64,000 nucleotides of DNA from Prado023 sp963777855 (lineage in GTDB: Bacteria > Actinomycetota > Actinomycetes > S36-B12 > CAIYMF01). The notes under the pieces are model-generated. The model was not told the DNA's origin, did no database searches, and was given only the letters and a program-made list of their open reading frames with translations. Location: the NCBI GenBank assembly GCA_963777855.1, contig CAVZRW010000008.1:372001-436000 (forward strand). Reading direction: 5' to 3'. Positions 28,347 to 38,010 of this stretch are shown piece after piece. Position 1 is the stretch's first letter; each line of letters begins with the position of its first letter. The translations under genes and the position numbers were made by a program.

Positions 28347-30567
28347 TGGTGGGGACCCGTACCGACTCGAGCAGCAGGCTGGCGACGTCGAGCACCTGCG
28401 CCGAGGGGGTCTCGGCACCGGACTCCTGGTCGCGCACGGTCACACCGTCGTGGAGCATCACCGAGCAGAACGGGCAGGCCACCGCGATCCGCCCGGCGCC
28501 GGTGCCCAGCGCCTCGTCGGCGCGGTTCTGGTTGACCCGGGTGCCCAGGCGCTCCTCCATCCACATCTGGGCGCCACCGGCGCCGCAGCAGAAGGACTTG
28601 TCGGCCGAGCGCTCCATCTCCACGAGCTTGACGCCGGGCACGGAGGCGACCAGCTCGCGCGGGGGCACGTAGACCTTGTTGTGCCGGCCCAGGTAGCACG
28701 GGTCGTGGTAGGTCACGGTCTCGTCGACCGGGCTGAGCGGGCGCAGGCGGCCCTCCCGCAGCAGGGTCGCCAGCAGCTGGCTGTGGTGCACGACCTCGTA
28801 GTCGCCCCCGAGCTGCGGGTACTCGCGGCCGATCGTGTTCATGCAGTGCGGGCAGGTGACGACGATCTTCGTGGCCTTGATCTCGTTGAGGACCTCGACG
28901 TTCTGCATCGCCTGCATCTGGAACAGGAACTCGTTGCCCGCCCGGCGTGCCGGGTCACCGGTGCAGGTCTCGCCCTCGCCGAGCACCATGTACTTCACGC
29001 CGGCGACGTTGAGCAGCTCGGCGACGTCCTTGGTCGTCTGCTTGGCCCGGTCCTCGTAGGCCCCGGCGCAGCCGACCCAGAACAGGTACTCGACGTCGGC
29101 GGGGATCTCGTCCTCACCCTCGGCTCCGAACACCGGCACCTCGAAGTCCACCTCGCTGATCCAGTCGTTGCGCTTGGAGGTGTTCATGCCCCAGGGGTTG
29201 CCCTTGTTCTCGAGGTTCTTGAACAGGCCATTGAGCTCGGCCGGGAACTCCGTGGCGATCATCACCTGGTGGCGGCGCATGTCCAGGAAGTGGTCGATGT
29301 GCTCGATGTCCACCGGACACTGGTTGACGCAGGCGCCGCACGTGGTGCACGACCACAGGGCGTCGGCGTCGATGACCGGGCCCTCGTGGGAGCGGTGGCC
29401 CGCGGCGTCGTAGCCGTCGGTCGCGCGGTGCGGGTCGAAGTCCCGCTCGCCGACCAGCGGGCGCTCCACCTCGGCCTGCACCTTCTCCGACATGGTGGCC
29501 AGCACCTCGGCATCCACCTCGCCGAACTCCACGTTCTTCCCGTCGAGCTTGGCCTGCGTGGCGGTGATGTAGGGCGCCTTGACGAACGCGTGGTCACGCA
29601 GGTTCATGATCATGAGCTTCGGGCTCAGCGGCTTCTCGGTGTTCCAGGCCGGGCACTGGCTCTGGCAGCGGCCGCACTCGGTGCAGGTCGCCAGGTCGAG
29701 CAGGCCCTTCCAGGTGAAGTCCTCGATGCGGCCGCGGCCGAACACGGCGTCGTCGGCCGGGTCCTCGAAGTCGATCTTCTCGGTGCCCGAGTACATCTCC
29801 AGCAGTGGACCGAGGCCGTCGGGCCGCCGCGAGAAGTACACGTTGATCGGCGCCGCGAAGATGTGCAGGTGCTTGCTGTGCAGCACGATCAGCAGGAAGC
29901 CCAGGATGACCGCGACGTGGGCCCAGAGGCCCAGGGTCAGCAGCCACTCGTTGGCGGTCTCGCCGAGGGGCTCGAGCACCGTGGCAACCGCGTGCGAGGC
30001 GAAGGCGCCATCCATGCCCTCGGGGCCCTCGGCGTTGATCTTCGCGCCGCGGTACATGAGCAGCGTGAACACGACCATGAAGATCATGAACAGCACCAGC
30101 CAGGCGCCCGAGGTGTGCGAGCCGAAGAACCGCGACCAGCGCCCGGCCTTGGCCGGGTTGTTCCGGTACCGGATGACCGCGAACACGAGGATCCCCACCA
30201 GCACCAGGACCGCGAAGAGGTCCTCCAGGAAGCGGACCACCGGCCAGGTGCCGATGACCGGGAAGGCGAAGTCGGCGATGAACAGCTCGCCGAAGGCCTC
30301 CACGACCGTGAGCGTGAGGATCAGGAAGCCGAAGAAGACGAACACGTGGGCGATGCCGGGCACCGACCACTTGAGCAGCTTCTTCTGGCCGAGTACCTCG
30401 GTGGCCTCGACCTGCACGCGGGCGCCGACCTGGTCGGTGCGACCGACCGCCGGCTGGCCGGAGCGGATCAGCCCCTGCAGGAACCATGCGCGCTTGAGGG
30501 CAAGGAAGCCCGCCACCGCAATGATGACCAGACCGACCACTGCCCGGATCAGCATCATCGAATCCAT
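28339..30567 (-). CDS. etfD: EtfD-like membrane iron-sulfur heterodisulfide-reductase-type protein
   Basis: 742 residues from ATG 30567 (MDSMMLIRAVVGLVIIAVAG, AGGAGG ten bases upstream). The N-terminal 270 residues hold five or six helices with the His residues of a quinone/heme b membrane domain. Two ferredoxin-type clusters follow: CTECGRCQSQCP and CTTCGACVNQCP. Two CCG domains complete it: WVGCAGAYEDRA, CPHCMNTIGREYP, DPCYLGRHN and CCGAGGAQMWMEE. Mycobacterial EtfD (Rv0338c) has this layout and passes electrons from ETF, reduced by acyl-CoA dehydrogenases, to menaquinone. The same job is inferred here; etfAB are not in the window. Intact frame; overlaps the YbaK gene. Confidence 0.85.
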   Translation of the reverse strand: MDSMMLIRAVVGLVIIAVAGFLALKRAWFLQGLIRSGQPAVGRTDQVGARVQVEATEVLGQKKLLKWSVPGIAHVFVFFGFLILTLTVVEAFGELFIADFAFPVIGTWPVVRFLEDLFAVLVLVGILVFAVIRYRNNPAKAGRWSRFFGSHTSGAWLVLFMIFMVVFTLLMYRGAKINAEGPEGMDGAFASHAVATVLEPLGETANEWLLTLGLWAHVAVILGFLLIVLHSKHLHIFAAPINVYFSRRPDGLGPLLEMYSGTEKIDFEDPADDAVFGRGRIEDFTWKGLLDLATCTECGRCQSQCPAWNTEKPLSPKLMIMNLRDHAFVKAPYITATQAKLDGKNVEFGEVDAEVLATMSEKVQAEVERPLVGERDFDPHRATDGYDAAGHRSHEGPVIDADALWSCTTCGACVNQCPVDIEHIDHFLDMRRHQVMIATEFPAELNGLFKNLENKGNPWGMNTSKRNDWISEVDFEVPVFGAEGEDEIPADVEYLFWVGCAGAYEDRAKQTTKDVAELLNVAGVKYMVLGEGETCTGDPARRAGNEFLFQMQAMQNVEVLNEIKATKIVVTCPHCMNTIGREYPQLGGDYEVVHHSQLLATLLREGRLRPLSPVDETVTYHDPCYLGRHNKVYVPPRELVASVPGVKLVEMERSADKSFCCGAGGAQMWMEERLGTRVNQNRADEALGTGAGRIAVACPFCSVMLHDGVTVRDQESGAETPSAQVLDVASLLLESVRVPTSE

Positions 30568-30860
30568 CTGTCGCGAACCTCCTGACCGGGGGTGCCCCGT
30601 TGGGGCCATTGTCGTGCACGCCGACTTCCGCCGGACCGGGGGACACCCTACTCGTCGGTAACCTAGCCGATTCGCCGAGTGCGTGGGCGATCCGGGGCAC
30701 CTCCCGGACCCGCGCCAGCCGCGCCCGCTCCCCCGCCGGCGCGGCGGGATCGATCCAGGATTCCTCCAGCAACCCTCGATCGATCCGAATCCGCTGCCCT
30801 TGCGGGTGCGCAACCCTGGACCGATCGGTTCCAGGAGGGGGTTCGGCGGGCGTGACCCTG

Positions 30861-30896
30861 GGGGGAGGGTGTGGGGGAGGGTGTGGGGGAGGGTGT
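30861..30896 (+). repeat. Three tandem perfect copies of a 12-base G-rich unit
   Basis: GGGGGAGGGTGT repeated at 30861, 30873 and 30885, followed by a degenerate fourth copy (GGGAGTTGTGG). The runs of G on the plus strand could fold into a G-quadruplex. It lies just upstream of the HAIR operator of dnaK. Confidence 0.95.
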
Positions 30897-30910
30897 GGGA
30901 GTTGTGGTGC

Positions 30911-30931
30911 CTTGAGTCGAGGGGGCTCAAA
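30911..30931. promoter_or_regulatory. HAIR operator (HspR binding site) of the dnaK operon
   Basis: CTTGAGT, seven bases, then GCTCAAA, against the HspR consensus CTTGAGT-N7-ACTCAAG (12 of 14 positions). It lies 17 bases upstream of the -35 hexamer of dnaK. hspR is the last gene of the same operon, so this is an autoregulatory heat-shock switch: HspR represses until titrated by unfolded protein and DnaK. Confidence 0.85.
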
Positions 30932-30947
30932 GCATCTGAGTCAGAGG

Positions 30948-30976
30948 TTGACAGAACATCGCACCTTGGGGATCAT
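30948..30976 (+). promoter_or_regulatory. dnaK promoter, primary-sigma type
   Basis: TTGACA at 30948-30953, 17-base spacer, GATCAT at 30971-30976. The start of transcription would fall near 30983, giving a leader of about 60 bases. The -35 match is perfect and the HAIR site is immediately upstream. Confidence 0.7.
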
Positions 30977-31043
30977 AGGGGGGTCACAGACCCTCCCGGC
31001 TGGCCACAGAGGCACCGGGGATCGCAACGAAGGGACCACCCAC

Positions 31044-32897
31044 ATGAGTCGTGCTGTCGGCATCGACCTCGGAACCACCAACTCCTGCGTCGCCGTGCTC
31101 GAGGCCGGGGAGCCTGTCGTCATCGTGAACGCCGAGGGCGCGCGGACCACGCCGTCGGTCGTCGCGTTCGCCAAGAACGGCGAGGTGCTCGTCGGCGAGG
31201 TCGCCAAGCGCCAGGCGGTCACCAACCCGGACCGGACCATCCGCTCGATCAAGCGGCACATGGGTGAGCCCGGCTTCACCGTCGGCATCGACGACAAGGC
31301 CTACACCCCCCAGGAGATCAGCGCCCGCGTGCTGTCCAAGCTCAAGCGCGACGCGGAGGCCTACCTCGGAGAGGCGGTGACCGACGCGGTCATCACCGTC
31401 CCGGCGTACTTCAACGACGCCCAGCGACAGGCCACGAAGGAGGCCGGCGAGATCGCCGGCCTGAACGTGAGCCGGATCATCAACGAGCCGACGGCCGCGG
31501 CCCTGGCCTACGGCCTGGACAAGGCCGACCAGGAGCAGCGCATCCTCGTCTTCGACCTCGGTGGCGGCACGTTCGACGTCTCCCTGCTGGAGATCGGCGA
31601 CGGCGTCGTGGAGGTCAAGGCGACCTCCGGCGACAACCACCTCGGCGGTGACGACTGGGACCAGCGCGTGGTCGACTGGCTGGTCGCGCAGTTCAAGAAC
31701 GCCCACGGCATCGACCTGAGCAGGGACAAGATGGCCAGCCAGCGACTGCGTGAGGCCGCGGAGAAGGCCAAGATCGAGCTCTCCAGCTCGATGCAGACCG
31801 GCATCAACCTGCCCTACATCACCGCTGGTGCCGACGGCCCGCTGCACCTCGACGAGACGCTGACCCGCGCCAAGTTCGAGGAGCTCACCGCCGACCTGCT
31901 CAACCGCACCCGCGCCCCGTTCGCGACCGTGATCAAGGACGCCGGCATCTCGGTGGCCGACATCGACCAGGTCGTGATGGTCGGCGGCTCGACGCGCATG
32001 CCCGCCGTGAGCGACGTCGTGCGCGAGCTGACCAACGGCAAGGAGCCCAACAAGAGCGTGAACCCCGACGAGGTCGTGGCCCTGGGCGCGAGCCTGCAGG
32101 CCGGCGTGCTCAAGGGTGAGGTCAAGGACGTGCTGCTGCTCGACGTGACCCCCCTGAGCCTGGGCATCGAGACCAAGGGCGGGATCATGACCCGGCTCAT
32201 CGAGCGCAACACCACGATCCCGACCAAGCGCTCGGAGATCTTCACCACGGCCGACGACAACCAGCCGTCCGTGCTGATCCAGGTGTACCAGGGCGAGCGT
32301 GAGATGGCGGCCTACAACAAGAAGCTCGGCACCTTCGAACTGACCGGCCTGCCGCCGGCCCCGCGCGGCGTGCCGCAGGTCGAGGTGACCTTCGACATCG
32401 ACGCCAACGGCATCGTGCACGTCTCGGCCAAGGACCTGGCGACCGGCAAGGAGCAGAAGATGACGATCTCCGGCGGCTCGGCGCTGCCGAAGGACGACAT
32501 CGACCGGATGATGCGCGACGCCGAGGCCCACGCGGCCGAGGACCACGCCCGCCGCGAGGAGGCCGAGGTGCGCAACACCGCGGAGTCGCTGGTCTACCAG
32601 ACCGAGAAGTTCCTGCGCGACAACGCCGACAAGGTGCCGGCCGATGCCAAGGCCAACGTCGACGTGCCGCTGGCGGAGCTGAAGAAGGCCCTCGAGGGCA
32701 CCGACATCGAGGCCATCAAGACGGCCTCGGAGAAGGTCGCCACGGCCTCCCAGGCGCTCGGCTCGGCGATGTACGCCCAGGCCCAGGCGGCCGAGGCGGC
32801 CGGCTCGGCGGGTCCGTCCGGCTCCGAGAGCGCGGCCGGCGCCGACGAGGACGTCATCGACGCCGAGATCATCGACGACGAGGGTGATCAGAAGTGA
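31044..32897 (+). CDS. dnaK: Chaperone protein DnaK (Hsp70)
   Basis: 617 residues from ATG 31044. It is the ATP-dependent Hsp70 that binds exposed hydrophobic segments, with DnaJ and GrpE as partners encoded directly downstream. The N-terminus MSRAVGIDLGTTNSCVAVLE is the phosphate-1 motif; VFDLGGGTFDVSLLEI is phosphate-2; VMVGGSTRMP the adenosine motif; and LLLDVTPLSLGIETKGG begins the substrate-binding domain. The C-terminus ends in an acidic EDVIDAEIIDDE tail as in other DnaKs. Length is normal for actinobacteria. TGA overlaps the GTG start of grpE (GTGA). Regulation is by HspR through the HAIR site upstream. Confidence 0.99.
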   Translation: MSRAVGIDLGTTNSCVAVLEAGEPVVIVNAEGARTTPSVVAFAKNGEVLVGEVAKRQAVTNPDRTIRSIKRHMGEPGFTVGIDDKAYTPQEISARVLSKLKRDAEAYLGEAVTDAVITVPAYFNDAQRQATKEAGEIAGLNVSRIINEPTAAALAYGLDKADQEQRILVFDLGGGTFDVSLLEIGDGVVEVKATSGDNHLGGDDWDQRVVDWLVAQFKNAHGIDLSRDKMASQRLREAAEKAKIELSSSMQTGINLPYITAGADGPLHLDETLTRAKFEELTADLLNRTRAPFATVIKDAGISVADIDQVVMVGGSTRMPAVSDVVRELTNGKEPNKSVNPDEVVALGASLQAGVLKGEVKDVLLLDVTPLSLGIETKGGIMTRLIERNTTIPTKRSEIFTTADDNQPSVLIQVYQGEREMAAYNKKLGTFELTGLPPAPRGVPQVEVTFDIDANGIVHVSAKDLATGKEQKMTISGGSALPKDDIDRMMRDAEAHAAEDHARREEAEVRNTAESLVYQTEKFLRDNADKVPADAKANVDVPLAELKKALEGTDIEAIKTASEKVATASQALGSAMYAQAQAAEAAGSAGPSGSESAAGADEDVIDAEIIDDEGDQK

Positions 32898-33589
32898 CCG
32901 AGCAGTTCGGTGCGACCCCCCCGCCGGAGGACCCGGCGGGGGGCGCTGGGCAGCCCGAGGCCGTGGAGCCCGAGTCGGTGGAGCCCGGGGACGCCGAGAT
33001 CCTCGAGGGCGAGATCCTCGAGGAGGACGTGCTCGACGGCGAGGTGGTCGAGCCCTCGACCACCGAGGCTGCCGAGGCCGACGCCCTGCTCGCCGAGGCC
33101 CTGGATGCCGAGGCGATCGAGGCCGAGTTCAGCGCGGCGGAGGCCGACCTGGCCGCGGCGTCCGGCCCCGGCCAGGACCCGCAGGTGGCCGTGCTCATCG
33201 CGGACCTGCAGCGCGTGCACGCCGAGTACTCCAACTACCGCAAGCGGGTCGAGCGCGATCGCGACCTGATCCGCCAGCGGGCCGTGGAGTCGACGCTGGC
33301 CGAGCTGCTGCCGATCCTCGACGACATCGGTCGCGCCCGGGCCCATGAGGAGCTCGTCGGCGGCTTCCGCAGCGTCGGCGAGGCCCTCGAGGCCGCCGTG
33401 GCCCGGATGGGGATGATCCCGTTCGGGGCCGAGGGGGAGGCCTTCGACCCGACCCGGCACGAGGCCCTCATGCGTGAGGACCGCCCGGGCATCACGGAGC
33501 CGACGGTGGTCACGGTGCTGCAGGTCGGCTACGAGATGAATGGGCGCGTCGTGCGCCCGGCGCGCGTCTCGGTGGCCGGGACGGACTGA
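32894..33589 (+). CDS. grpE: Nucleotide exchange factor GrpE
   Basis: 231 residues from GTG 32894, overlapping the dnaK stop by four bases. The first 95 residues are an acidic, Glu/Ala-rich low-complexity region (ILEGEILEEDVLDGEVVE). The GrpE fold begins near residue 97 with the long dimerisation helix (VLIADLQRVHAEYSNYRKRV) and ends with the beta-wing (PTVVTVLQVGYEMNGRVVRP, then ARVSVAG), which contacts the DnaK ATPase lobe. GrpE releases ADP from DnaK. The acidic extension is longer than in E. coli but common in actinobacteria. Confidence 0.98.
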   Translation: MTEQFGATPPPEDPAGGAGQPEAVEPESVEPGDAEILEGEILEEDVLDGEVVEPSTTEAAEADALLAEALDAEAIEAEFSAAEADLAAASGPGQDPQVAVLIADLQRVHAEYSNYRKRVERDRDLIRQRAVESTLAELLPILDDIGRARAHEELVGGFRSVGEALEAAVARMGMIPFGAEGEAFDPTRHEALMREDRPGITEPTVVTVLQVGYEMNGRVVRPARVSVAGTD

Positions 33590-33632
33590 CAATCAAGCAG
33601 GACACGACCCGAGGAAGGGAGGTGGGGGTGCG

Positions 33633-34820
33633 GTGAGCGCCAAGGACTGGATCGACAAGGACTTCTACAAGGTCCTGGGCGTGAAGAAGGACGCCACGGC
33701 CGACGAGATCAAGAAGGCCTACCGCACCCTCGCCCGCACGCACCACCCGGACAAGAACCCGGACAATGCGGCGGCGGAGGCGAAGTTCAAGGAGGTCTCC
33801 GAGGCCTACGACGTGCTCAGCGATGCCAAGACCCGCGCGGAGTACGACGAGGCCCGCAGCCTGTTCGGCAGCGGCGGCCGGGGCCGGTTCCCCGGGGGCT
33901 TCCCGGGCGGTGCCAACGCCGGTGACGTCTCCCTCGACGACCTGCTCGCGCAGATGCGCCAGCGCGAGGGCGGGCGGGCCGGGGGATTCGGCGACATCTT
34001 CAGCGGCGTGTTCAACCGCGGAGGAGCCTCCCGCACGGCCACCCGGCCGGCCCGGCGCGGCGCGGACATCGACAGCGAGGCGACGATCTCGTTCACGGAG
34101 GCCCTCGACGGGGTGACCCTCTCGCTGCGGCTGAGCACCGAGGAGGCCTGCGTCGCCTGCGCCGGCACCGGTGCGGCGGCCGGCACCTCGCCGCGCATCT
34201 GCACCGCGTGCGACGGCGCCGGGCAGATCCTGCGCAGCGGCGGGGGGTTCGCCCTGCCCGAACCCTGCCGGGACTGCCGTGGCCGGGGCATGGTCGTGGA
34301 CTCCCCGTGCAGCAACTGCTCGGGGTCCGGGCGGGCCCGGGCCGCCCGGCCGGTCAGCGCCCGGATCCCCCCGGGGGTCACCGACGGCGCGCGCATCCGC
34401 CTCAAGGGCAAGGGCGCGCCCGGTGAGAACGGCGGACCCGCCGGCGACCTGTTCATCGTGGTCCACGTCACCGCGGACCCGGTGTTCAGCCGGTCCGGGG
34501 ACAACGTGAGCGTCACCGTCCCGGTGACCTTCCCTGAGGCCGCCCTGGGTGCCGAGATCCCCGTGCCCCTGCCGCGGGGGGGCAAGGTCACGCTCAAGGT
34601 GCCCGCGGGCACCGCCAACGGCCGGACGTTCCGCCTGCGCGGGCGGGGCGCCACCCGCCGCGACGGGTCCATGGGCGACCTGCTGGCCACCGTCGAGGTG
34701 GTCGTGCCCCACACCCTGGGCACCGAGGCCCGCGAGGCCCTGGCTGCCTACACCGCCGCCGCGGGTGAGCCCGACCCCCGCGCGGCGCTGATCCGCAGCA
34801 CGTCGGGAGGAGGCGCGTGA
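33633..34820 (+). CDS. dnaJ: Chaperone protein DnaJ
   Basis: 395 residues from GTG 33633 (VSAKDWIDKDFYKVLGVKKD), with GGGAGGTG ribosome site about 10 bases upstream. The J domain (residues 9-75) contains the HPD motif in THHPDKNPD that triggers DnaK ATP hydrolysis. A Gly/Phe-rich linker follows (GRGRFPGGFPGGAN), then four zinc-finger half-sites CVACAGTG, CTACDGAG, CRDCRGRG and CSNCSGSG binding two zinc ions, and two C-terminal substrate-binding domains. The first glycine in two of the half-sites is replaced, as in DnaJ1-type actinobacterial proteins. TGA overlaps the hspR start. Confidence 0.97.
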   Translation: MSAKDWIDKDFYKVLGVKKDATADEIKKAYRTLARTHHPDKNPDNAAAEAKFKEVSEAYDVLSDAKTRAEYDEARSLFGSGGRGRFPGGFPGGANAGDVSLDDLLAQMRQREGGRAGGFGDIFSGVFNRGGASRTATRPARRGADIDSEATISFTEALDGVTLSLRLSTEEACVACAGTGAAAGTSPRICTACDGAGQILRSGGGFALPEPCRDCRGRGMVVDSPCSNCSGSGRARAARPVSARIPPGVTDGARIRLKGKGAPGENGGPAGDLFIVVHVTADPVFSRSGDNVSVTVPVTFPEAALGAEIPVPLPRGGKVTLKVPAGTANGRTFRLRGRGATRRDGSMGDLLATVEVVVPHTLGTEAREALAAYTAAAGEPDPRAALIRSTSGGGA

Positions 34821-35149
34821 TGGACATCGACGAGGACACCCCCGTCTACGTGATCTCGGTGGCCGCCAGCCTGGCGGGCCTGCACCCCCAGACCCTGCGC
34901 CAGTACGACCGCCTCGGCCTCGTCTCACCCAACCGCACGGGCGGTCGCAACCGCCTGTACTCCGTGCGCGACATCGCCCGGCTGCGCGAGGTGCAGCGGC
35001 TGACCGCCGACGGGGTCAACCTGGCCGGGATCGTGCGCATCCTCGAGCTCGAGGAGCACCTGGACCGGATCCGCCGGCGCCTCGACGCCCTCGAGGACCG
35101 CGAGCGCTCGACCGCCCTGGTCGTGTGGCGCCCCGAGCGCCGCCGCTGA
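34820..35149 (+). CDS. hspR: Heat-shock repressor HspR (MerR family)
   Basis: 109 residues from ATG 34820, which overlaps the dnaJ stop (TGATG); GGGAGGAGG sits seven bases upstream. The MerR-type helix-turn-helix reads VYVISVAASLAGLHPQTLRQ and YDRLGLVSPNRTGGRNRLYS, the hallmark of HspR, followed by RDIARLREVQRLTADGVNLA and a dimerisation helix. HspR binds HAIR inverted repeats and represses dnaK and often clpB; the site at 30911-30931 is its obvious target here. Confidence 0.97.
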   Translation: MDIDEDTPVYVISVAASLAGLHPQTLRQYDRLGLVSPNRTGGRNRLYSVRDIARLREVQRLTADGVNLAGIVRILELEEHLDRIRRRLDALEDRERSTALVVWRPERRR

Positions 35150-35199
35150 CCCGCATCGCCACCGACGGCCGCGCCCCACGCCGTACCCGTCGTCGATCC

Positions 35200-35215
35200 G
35201 GTCGATGAATCGACC
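35200..35215. promoter_or_regulatory. Inverted repeat upstream of clpB
   Basis: GGTCGAT, GA, ATCGACC: a perfect 7-base inverted repeat with a two-base spacer, 40 bases before the clpB ATG. It does not match the HAIR consensus. It could be a short hairpin in the leader or an operator; evidence is limited to the symmetry. Confidence 0.35.
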
Positions 35216-35254
35216 ACCGGCCCCGTACCAGCCACGACCCGAAGGAGGATCGCC

Positions 35255-37843
35255 ATGGCAGACCAGTTCACCACCCGCACCCAGGAGGCGCTGCAGGCAG
35301 CTGTGCGCTCCGCCGCCGGCCGGGGCAACGCGCACGTCGAGCCCCTGCACGTCCTCGGTGCCCTGCTCGCCCAGCCCGACGGCATCGCCGTGGCCCTCCT
35401 GCAGGGCCTCGGCGTCGACGTGCAGGCCCTGGCCCAGTCCGTGGAACGCGCGATCGCCGCGCTGCCGGCCGCCTCCGGGGCCACGGTCGCCACACCGGAC
35501 CTTGCCCAGCCCACCTACAAGGTGCTCAAGGCTGCCGGCGACCTCGCCGCGGCGCGGGGCGACTCGTTCGTCTCCTCCGAGCACGTGCTCATCGCCCTGG
35601 CAGGCCCCGCCGCGCCGACCGGCACCCTGCTCGCGGGCGTGGGTGCCACCCCGGACGCGGTGCTCTCCGCGCTCGACAGCGCCCGAGGCGGTCGCCGGGT
35701 CGACTCCCCTGACCCGGAGGCCAGCTTCAAGGCCCTCGAGAAGTACGGCGTGGACCTCACCGCGCGCGCCCGTGAGGGGCGGATCGACCCCGTGATCGGC
35801 CGCGATGCCGAGATCCGGCGGGTCATCCAGGTGCTGAGCCGGCGCACGAAGAACAACCCCGTGCTCATCGGCGAGCCCGGTGTCGGAAAGACCGCCGTCG
35901 TCGAGGGCCTTGCCCAACGGATCGTGGCCGGCGACGTCCCCGAGTCACTCAAGGGCAAGCGCCTGATCGGCCTCGACCTCGGGGCGATGGTGGCCGGGGC
36001 GAAGTACCGCGGCGAGTTCGAGGAGCGGCTCAAGGCCGTGCTGGCGGAGATCTCGGCCTCCGAGGGCCAGGTCATCACCTTCATCGACGAGCTGCACACC
36101 GTGGTCGGCGCCGGGGCCACCGGCGAGTCCGCCATGGATGCCGGCAACATGCTCAAGCCCATGCTGGCCCGCGGCGAGCTGCGCATGGTCGGGGCGACCA
36201 CCCTCGACGAGTACCGCGAGCACATCGAGAAGGACCCGGCCCTGGAGCGACGCTTCCAGCAGGTGCTGGTCGGCGAGCCCAGCGTGGAGGACACGATCGG
36301 GATCCTGCGCGGGCTCAAGGAGAAGTACGAGGCCCACCACAAGGTGGCCATCTCCGACGCCGCACTGGTCGCCGCCGCGACCCTGTCCGACCGCTACATC
36401 ACCTCTCGGTTCCTGCCCGACAAGGCCATCGACCTCGTCGACGAGGCCGCCAGCCGGCTGCGGATGGAGATCGACTCCTCCCCGGTCGAGATCGACGCGC
36501 TCCAGCGGCAGGTGGACCGACTGCGCATGGAGGAGCTGGCCCTGGCCAAGGAGACCGACGAGGCCAGCGTCGCGCGGCTGGCCAAGCTGCGCGCCGACCT
36601 CGCCGACAAGGACGAGCAGCTCGGCGCCCTGCGGGCACGCTGGGAGCAGGAGAAGGCCGGCCTGGACCGGGTCGGTGACCTCAAGATCCGCATCGACGAG
36701 CTGCGGATGGCCGCCGACCGGGCCCAGCGCGAGGGCGACTTCGAGGCCGCGGCGCGCATCCTCTACGGCGAGCTGCCCGCGCTCGAGGCGCCAGCTGGAG
36801 ACCGTGACCGCCGAGGCCAACGACCGCTCGGCCATGGTGCGCGAGGAGGTCGGCCCCGACGACGTCGCCGAGGTGGTGGCGGCCTGGACCGGGATCCCGG
36901 CCGGGCGCCTGCTCGAGGGCGAGACGGAGAAGCTGCTGCGCATGGAGCAGGGCCTCGGCGCCCGGGTGATCGGCCAGGCCGAGGCCGTGCGCGCCGTCTC
37001 CGATGCCGTGCGCCGGGCGCGGGCCGGGATCGCCGACCCCGACCGGCCCACCGGGTCGTTCCTGTTCCTGGGCCCCACCGGTGTCGGCAAGACCGAGCTG
37101 GCCAAGGCGCTGGCGGAGTTCCTCTTCGACGACGAGCGCGCGATCACGCGCATCGACATGAGCGAGTACGGCGAGAAGCACTCGGTGGCGCGGCTGGTCG
37201 GTGCCCCGCCCGGGTACGTCGGGCTACGAGGAGGGCGGCCAGCTCACCGAGGCGGTGCGCCGCCGGCCCTACACCGTCGTGCTGCTCGACGAGGTGGAGA
37301 AGGCCCATCCCGAGGTGTTCAACATCCTGCTGCAGGTCCTCGACGACGGCCGGCTCACCGACGGCCAGGGCCGGACCGTGGACTTCCGCAACGCCATCCT
37401 GATCCTCACCTCGAACCTGGGCTCCCAGGCGCTGATCGACCCCACGCTGACACCCGAGCAGCGCCGCGACGCGGTCATGGCCGTGGTCCGCAGCGCGTTC
37501 AAGCCCGAGTTCCTCAACCGGCTCGACGACATCGATCATGTTCGACGCGCTGACCCGCGAGGACCTCGCCGCGATCGTCGACATCCAGGTGGCGGCCCTC
37601 GGCCGGCGGCTGGCCGACCGGCGCATCACGCTGGAGGTCGACGCGGCGGCGCGCGAGTGGCTGGCCGACCACGGGTTCGACCCGCTCTACGGGGCCCGGC
37701 CCCTGCGCCGGCTGATCCAGACCTCGATCGGCGACCCGCTGGCCCGGGGGATCCTCGCCGGTACCTTCCGCGACGGCTGCACCGTGCGCGTGGAGGTGCC
37801 CGAGCAGGGCTCTGCCGACGGGCTCGTCCTCACGGCGGGCTGA
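35255..37843 (+). CDS. clpB: Disaggregase ClpB (Hsp100; three frameshifts in this assembly)
   Basis: About 862 residues from ATG 35255 (MADQFTTRTQEALQAAVRSA, ribosome site GAAGGAGG). ClpB is a hexameric AAA+ machine that pulls polypeptides from aggregates with DnaK/DnaJ/GrpE. Visible in order: Clp-N domain, NBD1 Walker A GEPGVGKTAVVEG and Walker B VITFIDELHTVVG, the coiled-coil middle domain (about 36430-36780), NBD2 Walker A GPTGVGKTELAKAL and Walker B TVVLLDEVEKAHP, and the C-terminal FDPLYGARPLRRLIQ. Three single-base insertions, near 36790, 37220 and 37535, break the frame at the end of the middle domain, the G-Y-V-G-Y-E-E-G-G-Q-L pore loop and the D-D-I-V-M-F segment; removing them restores perfect family sequence. 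Separate from the hspR operon by 105 bases. Confidence 0.96.
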
Positions 37844-37925
37844 ACTCCGGCCCGGCGGCCTGCGGCTCGCGGCCCCGCGCATGCCAGAGGGGGGCACCCG
37901 GCAGCGGGTGCCCCCCTCTCGGCGG

Positions 37926-38010
37926 CGGAGGATACGGGATTTGAACCCGTGAGGGGTCTCCCCCAACACGATTTCCAATCGTGCGCCCTAGGCCACTAGG
38001 CGAATCCTCC
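37926..38010 (-). tRNA. tRNA-Ser (anticodon GGA)
   Basis: A complete class II tRNA reads on the minus strand: acceptor GGAGGAT paired with ATCCTCC, anticodon stem CACGA/TCGTG with loop TTGGAAA (anticodon GGA), a long variable arm TTGGGGGAGACCCC and T arm ACGGGTTCAAATCCCGT, discriminator G. CCA is not encoded. It stands alone in the convergent gap after clpB. Confidence 0.96.

Larger units (their letters stand above)
30568..31043. other. Intergenic region between etfD and dnaK
   Basis: 476 bases between divergent genes. It holds the dnaK promoter and HAIR operator and, just upstream of them, three perfect copies of a 12-base G-rich repeat; these are listed separately. The etfD promoter should lie near 30600-30680 but I cannot name its -35/-10. 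No small gene is evident. Confidence 0.7.
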
